Assembly (NCBI GenBank): GCA_002292365.1
Contig: DBBU01000073.1
Coordinates: 1-22,103 of the forward strand
Length of the DNA: 22,103 nt
Direction: 5' to 3'
Source: Flammeovirgaceae bacterium UBA976
GTDB lineage: Bacteria > Bacteroidota > Bacteroidia > Cytophagales > Cyclobacteriaceae
The position numbers and the translations under genes were made by a program. Positions 1 through 9,084 of this stretch are shown here, in pieces (positions within the stretch are counted from its first letter, which is position 1; the number at the start of each line of letters is the position of its first letter). The notes under the pieces are model-generated. The model saw only the letters and a program-made list of their open reading frames with translations, did no database searches and had not been told where the DNA came from.

Positions 1-300
1 ACCTAGCTTATAGGGCGAATTTGCTTCCTTGATCTTGAATATGGGGGTAGAAAAATCTAAATAGCCTACAGAACTTATCTTGATGAAATAATCACCTGCT
101 GAGATATCTTCAAGTCTATAATGACCGGATTCATTGGTTACTTGACCTTTTATTAATGAGGAGTCTAAGGGATCAAGCAAGAGTACACTTGCAAATGGAA
201 TTCCCTCTCCACTTTCTGTTATTGCTATTCCACTAACTTCTAATTGTCCATAGCTTAGACATGGAAGGACATAAAGTCCAAAAAGAATTAACTTATACAT
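1..300 (-). CDS. Outer-membrane receptor-like protein, N-terminal 100 residues (partial)
   Basis: The reading frame is open from an ATG at 298-300 to the left edge of the window, so only the first 100 codons are present. The protein begins with a short basic, hydrophobic segment ending near Ser-Tyr-Gly-Gln (about residues 17-20), which reads as a Sec signal peptide. A carboxypeptidase-D regulatory-like beta-sandwich follows (about residues 21-100). Its family landmarks are visible: a 'PFASVLLLDPLDSSLIKG' stretch, then 'GHYRLEDISAGDYFIKIS' and 'VGY'. In Bacteroidota this arrangement is typical of TonB-dependent receptor or outer-membrane beta-barrel proteins, and the D-SLIKG-T-G pattern points to the barrel type not paired with SusD. 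The plug and barrel would lie beyond the window, so this is inferred. Another surface protein carrying the same domain remains possible. Confidence 0.75.
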   Translation of the reverse strand, partial: MYKLILFGLYVLPCLSYGQLEVSGIAITESGEGIPFASVLLLDPLDSSLIKGQVTNESGHYRLEDISAGDYFIKISSVGYLDFSTPIFKIKEANSPYKLG

Positions 301-791
301 TATGATTGGTTGATTTTGGTTGAAAATGTAAACTTTTGAAAATTTTAAATATCAAAGAGTAGCTAAACTTTATATTTTTGGAGTGCTGGTAGGAGACCAA
401 AAATTATTAACGAGTATCACTTAACTCGCTTTTCATGACATCTAAAAAAATCAATTGTATTTAGGATGTAGTGGGCATAGTTTTTATTTTAGATGATAGA
501 ACAATTAAATTAGATATAAAGATAACAACTATCATTAATAAATAACGGGTTGGTAATTGTTATCTGGTTTAAAAGCCCACCCAATAAAGGCGTAATACTG
601 CATATGAGATGTGTTAGATAAGGAGCAATGCTATTTGATAAATAGAGGCTTTTAGATTCTAATATACATCAAAAATATACTAATGATGTCTGTTAATATC
701 TTAGAATCTGTCTTATTCCTTTTCTTATTTTTCTTTCAGCTCTGCCTGCCTTCCCAATCCATTAGTGGGGGCTTTCTCTTTATTCAGGAGA
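301..791. other. Intergenic region, no convincing gene
   Basis: This AT-rich stretch of 491 bp lies upstream of the receptor-like gene and downstream of the GH9 gene. Short open frames exist (one on the plus strand near 683-913 runs into the GH9 gene), but none has recognisable protein character. Two perfect TAnnTTTG matches occur, on the plus strand at 373-380 and on the minus strand at 670-677. Neither sits near a start codon and such matches are expected by chance in AT-rich DNA. No strong hairpin followed by a T-run was seen for either flanking gene. Confidence 0.6.
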
Positions 792-2486
792 TCAGTTACG
801 GACTTGATGTATATAACCCAGCACAAATACTGCAGGAGCATTCCAATTTAGGCATACTTCATTGGAGGCATAACTGGATTGCACATCTTGGTATGCCTTT
901 GCTGGAAGTGTAGAGTTATAAGTCACCTCCTGCTGATCTTGACGATCGCCATTAGGGCCTCCAACGATAAAACCAGGAATGGGCATTAGTATCTGATCAG
1001 CCCCACTAGGCCGGTGATGAGGAAACTTCACTCTTTTTGAGCCAAAACCTGTCAAAAAGCTATAGCCCGTTGCATTTTTTCCAAAAATATAATCTGTTAT
1101 TTGTTCGGCACCCATCAAATACTTTTCATCAGCCGTAAGCTGATGTGCCAGACATAAAAGTAGGGCTTGATTGAGAACGTCACTGTTTGACCCCCATTCA
1201 AAGGTATTCAATGCGATACGATAGGGGTGATGATTGATGGCCTCTAGCAAGCTGTCGCAGAGTAACAAATGCTCATTTTTAAGTGTCTTATAGAGTTTGG
1301 GATCTATGAGTTCTTGATGAATTAATAGCGAAGCGAAGCCCACATTTCTCGTAAAAAACTTCCAGCTATTGGTCAGTTGGTGCTGATAAGTTTCTTTGTT
1401 TGATTGGAGGTAGTTTAAATACATTGTTTCTTGGGTAGCAAGATACAATTCTGCTGCCGCCCAATAAAAGTCGTCGGCAAATTGAGCGTCTCCATATTCA
1501 CCCGTTTTAACATCATCAGGATTGGAAAAGGCCACCTTTGGATTAAATTGAGCCCATTTCCAAGCTTTTTCTGCTGCCTCTAAAGCCTTTTGAGACCAAA
1601 ACTCATTTGTGGGTGCCAACAATCGGGCCGCCTGAGCAAGCACAGCAGCAAAATCTAAGCTAGCAGCGGTCCCTTTGCCAATCACGTAGCGATCCAAGTC
1701 ATAAGCTTCTGGAGAAACAAAGCCACTAAAATTTTTGGCAGTGAGCTTATGAAAGACCCCACCATCTTCATCTTGCATGGTCAGTAACCAATCTAATTCA
1801 TATTTAAGTTCATCTAAAAGGTCGCTGATCCCATTTCCACTTTCGGGAATATGGAGGGCCTGGTCTGTAACGGCCTGCGGATAGAGCGTACACAATAGCA
1901 GCATTTGACCAGTCGATAAGGCACCGTTGACTACATATTTACCATAGTCGCCAGCATCATACCACCCACCGGGGGAAGCCAAGAATCCACTGGTTTTGCC
2001 AGAGGAAGGATGATAGAAACATTGGATGTCTGGATGTCCTGCAGCTCGATGAAAGAGGGAATCAAATTCCTTTTCAATGGGAAGGGATGCCCGCTGAAAA
2101 TAATAGCTTTTGATAGAGGCATGCCAGGCTTCTTGGTAGAGATTGGCCTTGATTTAAAAGGGGTAAGAAGCGCTTTCATTCACGACGACCTGATAGGTGC
2201 CGGAGGCCTCAAAACTACTGAAATCACCCATATATATCGCTTCCCCAGATGGCCCCCAATTGCCATTGGACATTACGCGACCCGTATAAACTGTTTCTTG
2301 CTGGTTATTGAGCAATTGAAATTGCGTCGCGGCTGTGTCTGTGAGTATAAATTGCTTATTTGATTTTGGATGATATCCAATCTGATTCAATCTGATGTTT
2401 TCATTGACAGATTCCTCGCGTTTCGGTGTGCTTGATTGACAACTAAATAGGGAAAGCATCAAAAAAAGATGAAGGGTATTTCTCAT
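792..2486 (-). pseudogene. GH9 cellulase-family lipoprotein, interrupted by one in-frame stop
   Basis: The full frame has 564 codons and a single internal TAA at codon 111 (2154-2156). Residues 1-16 form a lipoprotein signal ending in a Leu-Phe-Ser-Cys lipobox (Cys16), so the intact product would be membrane-anchored outside the cytoplasm. Codons about 30-110 encode the immunoglobulin-like domain of GH9 enzymes (IRLNQIGYHP at its start, SYPF at its end). After the stop the same frame continues with conserved GH9 sequence: a YYFQRAS segment, HRAAGHPD, then GGWYDAGDYGK with candidate catalytic Asp177 and Asp180. Further on are PHHRPSGAD, GGPNGD and the proton-donor region NEVCLNWNAP (Glu543). 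GH9 enzymes hydrolyse beta-1,4-glucans by inversion. Every expected block survives, so the lesion is one codon with no frameshift. After the stop there is no in-frame ATG before the GGWYDAGD motif, so a restarted product would lack the signal and the beginning of the catalytic domain. Recent pseudogene, sequence error or readthrough are all possible. Confidence 0.85.
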
Positions 2487-2548
2487 GTTAAATCCTATTT
2501 TTACGATGATTCAAAAGATTAAACGCTTACTTCATGACAAAAGGGAGG

Positions 2549-5500
2549 TTACAATTCACTCATTTTGATGTCTTTAATATTATCATCATAAATTCGATCA
2601 ATGAGGAGCATCCTAGGGTCAATAGCCGCTCTCATCGGTAATGAGTCCACTTCGAATGTGAAATTCATGTGTTCTTGGTCAATCAATACCCTTTTTTGAT
2701 AAAGTAATAGTTCCTCCTCTTCATCGGTAAATACCCCAATATCGATCCAATCATGGATGGCTATTTTAGTTTCATTCCCGAGACTATCGGCACGCATTTT
2801 ATATGACTCAATTTCTAGCGTAACCTCAAACTTTCCATTTTCTAAAGGGGCATAAACGGCTGATGTCATTCGATTGTCATATAAAGTAATTTCTTTAAAC
2901 CAATCGGTTATCAGATATTGTAAAGAGTCGGGTACTTCTTTCTCTAAATATTTCATGAAGTCCAACGAGGTCGGATAGGGTGGAGGTTGATATTTGTACT
3001 CCTCCAAAAACCCTTGCATCGCCCGATTGACTTTTTCCTCACCAATGTAGTCTTGCAAGGCATACAAGATGACAGCGCCTTTTCCGTAATGAATATAGCT
3101 CTGATTTTCAACCTTATATAAGGGTTGTTCGGCTTCAATTTCACCGCCCCGTCCTCTTAAGTATCTATTATGATCGTATTTTAAGAATTCGCGCATTTTC
3201 ATGGGCGTTTTGGAAATACTTTTCATGGTCATCAATGCCGAATATTCTGCAAAACTTTCACTGAACATCGTCGCTCCTTGCATGTTCGCACCTACGATTT
3301 GATGTGCCCACCACTGGTGCGCCATTTCGTGTGAAATAACGGCATCTATTACATTATTTTCTGTTTCGTCTTCGAGGTTCACAACAAAGCCAAAAGCCTC
3401 AGAATAAGGCATGGTTCCGGGGAAGGCTTGTGCAAAAGTAGCATACCTTGGAAATTCTATAATGCGACATTGTTTGTGCATATACGGTCCAAAATTTTCA
3501 GTGTAGTAAGCCAAAGACCTTTCTACCGCATCCAACATCATTTCAATATTCACATGATGCTTAGCGTCATAATAAATTTCAATGTCTATGCCTTGCCACT
3601 TCCTTTTAGCGACTTCATATTTTCCCGATATGAATGACATAAAATGTTGAGAAGGATGGTCCAATTTGTACTGATAATAATTACGCCCCTTTTCTTCCCA
3701 GTATTTGGTCAGTGATCCGGGTGCTATGGCAATCTGATCTCCTGCGGTAGATATGGTGGTCTCAAAATTGATATAATCCGAGGCGCCTTGAGACAAGTAG
3801 TTACGCATGCAGTTGGCACCACAATTTGCTTCGAGTTTAGGCATTCTGATTTTAGGTTTTAAATCATATTTTTTGCGCGTATTTTTTTCCGAAAGTTCTT
3901 GCCCCTCATCATAGCCCAATGAGGGAAGTATTTCAAAATTATTTAAAAAAGTACCATTATTGATAATACTGGTACTACCTCTGCCATTTTTAAAGCCTTT
4001 AGAAATATATTGACTGCTTACGATCATTTCCATCGTATCTCCGGGAAGCATCGGTTCATCAAAACCAAAGATTAGATAGCCCATTTCTTTATCCTCAAAA
4101 ACGATCTCAGCATTTGGGAGCTCAAAAGCAGGAGACCAATCTTTATCAACATTGAAGTGAACAGAATCAATTTGTACCTGAGTTTCATTGACTATTTTAA
4201 AGATGGCTTTCATATCGACATTACGTTCATAGGGGAATAGATCAATGTTATATTTGGCATCTACAATTTTGGGGAGCGGCACATTTTCGTATTTTTTATA
4301 CTTCTTTTCATAGTTAGCAGCCATCTGTTCATATTCATCATTGGTTTTATAAGGGTTTAATATTTGAGTGTTATAGAAAACAAATCCAGTGACTACAAGC
4401 CAGACAAATGCGGTACCAAAAATGAGGGGTCTGTAATTTCTAGGTACTTGTTTTTTTGCAATATTTAATCGGTCTTTTAAGGAACTGCGCAGTCCTCTAT
4501 TCCATAAGGCTCCTGCAATCAATAAGCACAAAATTGAAAATAAAATCCAATAGAGATTAAACATCATGGCACCATAGAGGCCGGGTCCAAAGGCGTTCAT
4601 GTCAGAGTATAGTGTGGAGGGCCCTGCTGCGATCGTAAGCATGAAACTGGAGACATCAAATATTTCTAAGACAATGCTCCAAATGAAGATCACGGCAATG
4701 GAGACAAAATAGCCAATATATTTATTGTTGACCAAGACTTGAATGGTGATCATGACTCCGCTCCAAATGGCATAGGCCAAGAAATTGGCATATAAGAAAT
4801 CTAGGAAATAGACTTCCAATTCGATCCGAAAATAGCCATTGACCAACTGATAGACAACGCCACAAAAAATGAAAAAGAGCTGCAGTAAGACGGTAAGGCT
4901 GATCAAGGATAAAGTTTTGGCTGCTAGGCTGATTAAGGAGGTATGTGGGGTTGCGTCAATGACTTCATGAATTTTACTATTTCGGTCCCGCCAAATCAGT
5001 TCGCCACTAAAGAAGACCAAGATAATGATCACAAAAAGACTGGCATTCCCATCAATATCATCAATCAATTTGTAGGTTAAGGGATAGGATTGAAGGCCAT
5101 AATACTCGAAACCTCCAATAAGACCAGTGATGAGAAGTATGGCACTGAAAAGAAAGAGAATTCTGAAGGTGACATTTTTGACTATACTTAAGAAGTTCAT
5201 CAGGAAAAAACTCTTAAACTGCAACCACACGCTGGATCGTCCAAAGTCAATTTCTAGGACTGGGAGGATGAATTTTTCTGTTGACTTTTCTGTTGCTTTC
5301 TCCTGCTTTTTGATCCGTTTGTTTTTTTCTTGGAAGGAGAAATTGAGATAAGAAGCCAACAGTATGATGCCCCCGAAAGAAATCCATATCAGACGATTCC
5401 ACAAAAGGAGACCACTAAAACCAGGACTCAAGGTGTTTTTTTCAATAGGAGTGTAATATTTTGAATAAATAGAATAAGCGCGAATACCAAATGTGTCCGA

Positions 5501-6133
5501 AAGGGCACCTAATGTTTCGTTGTTAATGTCAGAAATTAAGTTACCAGAGATAATGTAGCCCATGATGATGGCCAAAGCACCGACAAAAGAAATCACCGTA
5601 CTTTTCCAGATATTGGCCAAAGCGAAGATGACAGATCCTGCGATGAACATATTGGGCAGGATAAAAAGAAAATAATTGTTGGTAAAGGTTTCCAGATAAA
5701 AGCTACCAAAACGATCAGCATCAATCCAACCAAACAGTGGGGCCGCGATAGAACCCAGCGCAGCGCCCAGAAAAACACCAAGTAAGGGAATCGTGGACAG
5801 TAGGAGGGCCCCACAAAATCTCCCGAAGAAATAACTTGATTTCTTTAGAGGAGTACTGAACAAAATTTCATTGAATTCATTACTAAAATCCCTCAAGGCC
5901 GCATTATTGTAAAAAGCGGCAGCCATCAATAAGCCAAAAATGGTCATTACGGTAGTATATACCGTGATCACATGGGGCGCATTTCTAAGCACATTCCCCA
6001 CAGAACCTCCGATTTGGATATTATCACTTGCGGTGGCCCCAAAGGTCAGGAGTGCTAGCAGACCTAAGAAGATATAGATCATCGGCTGCTTTAATGCATT
6101 TTTTATTTCAAATAAAAAGAAATGCTTGAACAT
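2549..6133 (-). CDS. ABC-2 type permease fused to M1 zinc aminopeptidase
   Basis: This 1194-residue protein has two parts. Residues 1 to about 590 are hydrophobic, with two ABC-2 permease-like halves (about 1-265 and 305-545) and a last membrane helix near 570-590. I estimate about 13 helices, which would place the C-terminus outside the cytoplasm. Residues about 620-1194 form an M1 (gluzincin) peptidase. Zinc ligands lie in HEMAH (935-939) with a downstream glutamate in SESFAEY (959), and the likely transition-state tyrosine is Tyr1016 in IHYGKG. PGTMPYSEAFGF (905-916) occupies the place of the GAMEN exopeptidase loop but differs from it. There are 19 residues between HEXXH and the third ligand instead of the classical 18. 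A CX3C pair (771, 775) lies in the extracytoplasmic part. The cognate ATPase gene ends 19 bp upstream on the same strand. Such fusions occur in Bacteroidota; the substrate is unknown. Possible roles are peptide or protein export coupled to trimming, or surface peptide scavenging. Confidence 0.9.
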   Translation of the reverse strand: MFKHFFLFEIKNALKQPMIYIFLGLLALLTFGATASDNIQIGGSVGNVLRNAPHVITVYTTVMTIFGLLMAAAFYNNAALRDFSNEFNEILFSTPLKKSSYFFGRFCGALLLSTIPLLGVFLGAALGSIAAPLFGWIDADRFGSFYLETFTNNYFLFILPNMFIAGSVIFALANIWKSTVISFVGALAIIMGYIISGNLISDINNETLGALSDTFGIRAYSIYSKYYTPIEKNTLSPGFSGLLLWNRLIWISFGGIILLASYLNFSFQEKNKRIKKQEKATEKSTEKFILPVLEIDFGRSSVWLQFKSFFLMNFLSIVKNVTFRILFLFSAILLITGLIGGFEYYGLQSYPLTYKLIDDIDGNASLFVIIILVFFSGELIWRDRNSKIHEVIDATPHTSLISLAAKTLSLISLTVLLQLFFIFCGVVYQLVNGYFRIELEVYFLDFLYANFLAYAIWSGVMITIQVLVNNKYIGYFVSIAVIFIWSIVLEIFDVSSFMLTIAAGPSTLYSDMNAFGPGLYGAMMFNLYWILFSILCLLIAGALWNRGLRSSLKDRLNIAKKQVPRNYRPLIFGTAFVWLVVTGFVFYNTQILNPYKTNDEYEQMAANYEKKYKKYENVPLPKIVDAKYNIDLFPYERNVDMKAIFKIVNETQVQIDSVHFNVDKDWSPAFELPNAEIVFEDKEMGYLIFGFDEPMLPGDTMEMIVSSQYISKGFKNGRGSTSIINNGTFLNNFEILPSLGYDEGQELSEKNTRKKYDLKPKIRMPKLEANCGANCMRNYLSQGASDYINFETTISTAGDQIAIAPGSLTKYWEEKGRNYYQYKLDHPSQHFMSFISGKYEVAKRKWQGIDIEIYYDAKHHVNIEMMLDAVERSLAYYTENFGPYMHKQCRIIEFPRYATFAQAFPGTMPYSEAFGFVVNLEDETENNVIDAVISHEMAHQWWAHQIVGANMQGATMFSESFAEYSALMTMKSISKTPMKMREFLKYDHNRYLRGRGGEIEAEQPLYKVENQSYIHYGKGAVILYALQDYIGEEKVNRAMQGFLEEYKYQPPPYPTSLDFMKYLEKEVPDSLQYLITDWFKEITLYDNRMTSAVYAPLENGKFEVTLEIESYKMRADSLGNETKIAIHDWIDIGVFTDEEEELLLYQKRVLIDQEHMNFTFEVDSLPMRAAIDPRMLLIDRIYDDNIKDIKMSEL

Positions 6134-6152
6134 AAAAGTACGGTTTTAATGA

Positions 6153-7037
6153 TTAAACAAGTTGATGAGATGTATTTATTTTCGAAAAGAAAACATCCTC
6201 AAGATTGGGTTTGACTTGTTCAAAATCATTTTTTGGATCGGTATCACTATAGACATGTATGAGTGGTTTTCCACCCACCATTTTATTGGATATAATTTGG
6301 TATTGCTCGGCGTAAGTATCTAAGTTCTCTCTGCTTACTATTTTTTGGTACACTTTTCCTTGCAAGGCATTCATAGCATCATCAGGGGAACCATGATAAA
6401 CGATACGCCCTTCATTCATGATGGCCATTTTGGTACAAAGTTCACGTACATCATCCACAATATGGGTGGAAAGAATCACAATGACTTCTTTACCCACATC
6501 CGCCAATAAATTATAAAATCGATTTCTTTCTCCTGGATCTAAACCTGCGGTAGGTTCATCGACGATAATGAGTTTGGGATTACCCAATAAAGTTTGGGCA
6601 ATGCCTACGCGCTGTTTCATACCTCCTGAAAATCCTTTGACACTTTTTTTCCTTTGATCATAAAGATTGACTTTATTCAATAAATATTTTACCACTTCTT
6701 TCCGTTCTGAAGTCTTGGTGATACCTTTTAGAATTGCCAAATGGTTGAGCAATTGTTCTGCACTGATGCGTGGATAAACACCAAATTCTTGAGGCAAATA
6801 CCCCAGTACTTGTCGGAGTTCATGGGGTTGTTGAAAAATATCAATGTCATTGAGTTTTGCCGAGCCGCTGTCTGCTTCCTGAAGCGTAGCTAGTGTACGC
6901 ATCAGAGAAGATTTACCAGCCCCGTTGGGCCCTAATAAACCAAATAGACCATTTTCTATTTCAATGGATATGTCGTCGAGGGCTTTGACACCATTGGCAT
7001 AAGTTTTGGAAAGGTCTTTGATAATTAATCTATGCAT
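6153..7037 (-). CDS. ABC transporter ATP-binding protein
   Basis: A complete 294-residue nucleotide-binding subunit. Visible motifs are Walker A GPNGAGKS (36-43), the Q-loop in LPQ (81-83), the signature FSGGMKQR (136-143), Walker B LIIVDEP (156-162) with its catalytic glutamate, a D-loop GLDP, and the H-loop histidine in STHIVDD (about 192). The arrangement matches the CcmA/ABC-2 exporter class of ATPases. The last 70 or so residues form the variable C-terminal extension common in that class. It lies 19 bp upstream of the permease/peptidase fusion on the same strand, so the two almost certainly form one exporter, with this protein as the cytoplasmic motor. A homodimer would serve one permease with two halves. 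Its start is an ATG at 7035-7037. I found no TAnnTTTG match in the upstream gap. Confidence 0.93.
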   Translation of the reverse strand: MHRLIIKDLSKTYANGVKALDDISIEIENGLFGLLGPNGAGKSSLMRTLATLQEADSGSAKLNDIDIFQQPHELRQVLGYLPQEFGVYPRISAEQLLNHLAILKGITKTSERKEVVKYLLNKVNLYDQRKKSVKGFSGGMKQRVGIAQTLLGNPKLIIVDEPTAGLDPGERNRFYNLLADVGKEVIVILSTHIVDDVRELCTKMAIMNEGRIVYHGSPDDAMNALQGKVYQKIVSRENLDTYAEQYQIISNKMVGGKPLIHVYSDTDPKNDFEQVKPNLEDVFFSKINTSHQLV

Positions 7038-7485
7038 AAGTGAGATTGGATATTTGAGTTCAGTCTATTTCTTGACATTTTTCGTTATGCTGAGTTCCAC
7101 AAATAGAGGATAATAAATTATTAATTTTATAAAAAAGGTCCGTTAATCACCATTAAATTAATAATGAGAATCGCGAGCAGAAGGTTGCATTTTCTCGAGC
7201 TAGGTAAAACTTACAATCATTTGTTTTTTAAAAAGCAAGTTATTCTTTATTGACTGTTTAGTTGTAAGAGCCTAACAAAAGACTTTATTAAACAAAAAAT
7301 TTGCTGAAATTTGCAATTAAAAATTCGGAATATCAAATTAATTGACCTGAATTTATTATTACCTGTATCGAGATCCTTATTTCATAAGTTAAGATATCAA
7401 AGGCCAATATTTAAACATATTCTTTTTTTATTATAGTCTTTAAATAATGTCATTTTTGCCGTCTTGAAACATAAAAATTTAAAAG
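7038..7485. other. AT-rich intergenic region upstream of the ABC operon
   Basis: This 448-bp gap lies between the ABC ATPase start and the 3' end of tRNA-Arg and holds no plausible coding frame. It must contain the operon promoter, but no perfect TAnnTTTG element was seen on the minus strand. An 8-bp direct repeat, AAATTTGC, occurs at 7297-7304 and 7307-7314, exactly one helical turn apart. The segment around 7108-7130 is almost pure A+T. No convincing rho-independent terminator for the tRNA transcript was found. Confidence 0.55.
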
Positions 7486-7557
7486 TGATCCCGGCAAGAA
7501 TCGAACTTGCATCTAGAGTTTAGGAAACTCCTATTCTATCCGTTGAACTACGGGACC
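7486..7557 (-). tRNA. tRNA-Arg (anticodon CCU)
   Basis: The reverse complement folds into a 72-nt cloverleaf. The acceptor stem GGTCCCG pairs with CGGGATC (one G-U pair) and is followed by discriminator A. The D stem is GTTC/GAAT. The anticodon stem GGAGT/ACTCT closes the loop TTCCTAA, placing CCT at the anticodon (genomic 7522-7524), which reads AGG arginine codons. The variable region has four bases. The T arm GCAAG/CTTGC carries a TTCGATT loop. The 3' CCA is not encoded and must be added after transcription. The gene lies 40 bp downstream of the end of hflX on the same strand and has a candidate promoter of its own inside that gap. Confidence 0.96.
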
Positions 7558-7573
7558 AAAAATATCAGCTGCG

Positions 7574-7581
7574 CAAAAATA
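7574..7581 (-). promoter_or_regulatory. Candidate -7 promoter element for tRNA-Arg
   Basis: The minus strand reads TATTTTTG, a perfect match to the Bacteroidota -7 consensus TAnnTTTG. It ends 17 bases before the tRNA 5' base, which would give a leader of about 10-14 nt. The region about 19 bp further upstream reads CTTT and is only a partial match to the -33 TTTG element. It lies in the gap between hflX and the tRNA. A second TATTTTTG at 7557-7564 overlaps the tRNA 5' end and is too close to serve. Confidence 0.45.
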
Positions 7582-7597
7582 GACATCTTCGTGTAAT

Positions 7598-8740
7598 CTA
7601 AAAGGATTGTGGTTGTATATAGTTGGGATATATCTTAAGATGCTCTATCAAGGCCTCTTCAAAAATCAGATTTTTTAAAGCGGGCAAATTTTGTTTGGTT
7701 TTAGCAGAGATCATGATAGACTTTTTTTTGGTATCATTTTCTGGATGGGGGGTATCTTCAGTAAATTGATCAATTTTATTGTAAACATTGATTCTCTTGA
7801 TCTGATTTCCACCAAGTTCCACCAGCGTTTGTTCTACCACCTTAATATGATCTTCGTACGCGGGGCTAGAAACATCTATAATGTGTAATAATAAGTCTGC
7901 CTCCCTGACCTCGGCCAGAGTGGATCTAAAGGAAGCGATCAAGTCATGTGGGAGTTTTCGAATAAAACCTACGGTATCAGAAAGTAAAAAAGGTAGATTA
8001 TTAATTACGACTTTTCTTACTGTAGAATCTACTGTGGCAAAGAGTTCATCCTTGGCATATAAAGATTCTTTCCCCAGTAAATTCATCAAGGAGGATTTGC
8101 CTGCATTGGTATATCCAACCAAAGCAATTCGGACAATCCCAGTTCTGGATTTTCTTCGGGTACTTGCTTGAAGTTCTACTTTTGTTAATTGTTTTTTCAA
8201 AAGAGTAATGCGATCGCGCACCATTCTTTTATCAGTTTCGATTTCTTTTTCTCCAGCGCCTCCTCGCGTGCCTCTCCCTCCTCTTTGTCTTTCCAAATGC
8301 GTCCACATTCGCGTCAAGCGAGGCAATAAATATTGAAATCGAGCCAGTTCCACTTGAATTTTTGCCTGAGCCGTTTGGGCCCTTCGAAGGAAAATATCTA
8401 AAATCAACAAACTGCGATCATAAACCTTAATTTTCACCTCATTTTCGATATTTCTGAGCTGAGAAGGAGATAGCTCATCATCAAATATGATGAGGTTTAT
8501 TTTCTCCATTTTGATAAAAGACTGTATTTCTTCTAGTTTACCACTTCCTACGTATGTCCTTTTGTCGGGTCGTTCAATTTTTTGAACAAATATTCGGCTT
8601 ATGTTAATGTTTAAGGTTTTGGCGAGAAATGCCAGTTCATCTAAATGCTCTTTGACAAGTTTATCGGGAGTTTGTTTTTCAACTACCGCAATCAATACCC
8701 CTAATTCTGTCTCTTTTTTCGTTTGGTAGTAATCACCCAT
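7598..8740 (-). CDS. hflX: Ribosome-associated GTPase HflX
   Basis: A 380-residue GTPase of the HflX branch of the Obg-HflX superfamily, which splits stalled or stress-inactivated ribosomes. The N-terminal ATP-binding/HflX domain spans about residues 1-190 and includes the family marker YVGSGKLEEI (63-72). A glycine-rich linker with GGRGTRGGAGE (154-164) follows. The G domain has G1 GYTNAGKS (209-216), G3 DTVGF (255-259), G4 NKID (321-324) and an SAK G5 (345-347). The C-terminal tail is short, ending near residue 380, compared with the longer Escherichia coli protein. The start ATG is at 8738-8740. It is transcribed away from the TPR gene and reads towards tRNA-Arg, which lies 40 bp past its end. 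All catalytic motifs are intact. Confidence 0.95.
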   Translation of the reverse strand: MGDYYQTKKETELGVLIAVVEKQTPDKLVKEHLDELAFLAKTLNINISRIFVQKIERPDKRTYVGSGKLEEIQSFIKMEKINLIIFDDELSPSQLRNIENEVKIKVYDRSLLILDIFLRRAQTAQAKIQVELARFQYLLPRLTRMWTHLERQRGGRGTRGGAGEKEIETDKRMVRDRITLLKKQLTKVELQASTRRKSRTGIVRIALVGYTNAGKSSLMNLLGKESLYAKDELFATVDSTVRKVVINNLPFLLSDTVGFIRKLPHDLIASFRSTLAEVREADLLLHIIDVSSPAYEDHIKVVEQTLVELGGNQIKRINVYNKIDQFTEDTPHPENDTKKKSIMISAKTKQNLPALKNLIFEEALIEHLKIYPNYIQPQSF

Positions 8741-9084
8741 ATTTTCTTGAAAATACTAAATTCTTCAATTATCTTCTAATTCCGCAGGATTGAATCATAT
8801 ATTTCTAAATTAGGTGTTATTACTCCGGAATACCATCATATTTTGGGATCTCGAAGCGGAAAGGTCATGAATATACGTACAATCTGATCAGACTTTAAGC
8901 TTACAAAGGTCTGTTATAGCTTTAAAAAAATCTGTCATTGTGTCTCTTAATTTACTGAAGGGGAGATTAATATGTGAGTAAATAGAGTTTCTTTTTGCCT
9001 ATTAAGTGGATAACTTTTACTGGCATCATTTTAGTAGTGTTTAAATTTAAGTTAATTTTATCGATCATTCATTCTCAGACAAGC
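8741..9084. other. Divergent promoter region between hflX and the TPR gene
   Basis: This 344-bp gap separates two divergently transcribed genes and so should hold promoters for both. No perfect TAnnTTTG element was found on either strand. An imperfect inverted repeat with arms at 8889-8896 and 8905-8913 (CAGACTTT against AAAGGTCTG, one bulged base, 8-base loop) could be an operator or a small hairpin, and lacks a following T-run. The plus-strand frame stays open upstream of 9085 as far as a TTG at 8995, but I see no reason to extend the TPR protein into it. Confidence 0.5.

Noticed and set aside
373..380. Perfect TAnnTTTG on the plus strand in the gap at the left
   Set aside because: No gene or structured RNA lies downstream on that strand. 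A match is likely by chance in AT-rich DNA. The same applies to the minus-strand match at 670-677, which is 370 bp from the nearest start.
683..913. Plus-strand open frame of 76 codons between the receptor-like gene and GH9
   Set aside because: Its second half is antisense to the conserved GH9 C-terminus and its first half has no recognisable domain. The hydrophobic start reflects a T-rich stretch.
1931..2179. Overlapping minus-strand frame that could suggest a frameshift in the GH9 gene
   Set aside because: The GH9 reading frame is continuous before and after the TAA (both parts in the same frame), and this other frame lacks GH9 sequence, so the lesion is a nonsense codon only.
1..2486. Polysaccharide utilisation locus made of the receptor-like gene and GH9
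   Set aside because: No SusD-type partner or regulator is present, the visible receptor domain fits the barrel type not paired with SusD, and the two genes are separated by a 491-bp gap.
8889..8913. Inverted repeat as a rho-independent terminator
   Set aside because: The stem is short and bulged, is not followed by a T-run, and lies between divergent genes where no terminator is needed.
8995..9084. N-terminal extension of the TPR protein from a TTG
   Set aside because: It would add a hydrophobic segment from a rare start codon, while two ATGs at 9085/9088 begin a normal charged N-terminus.
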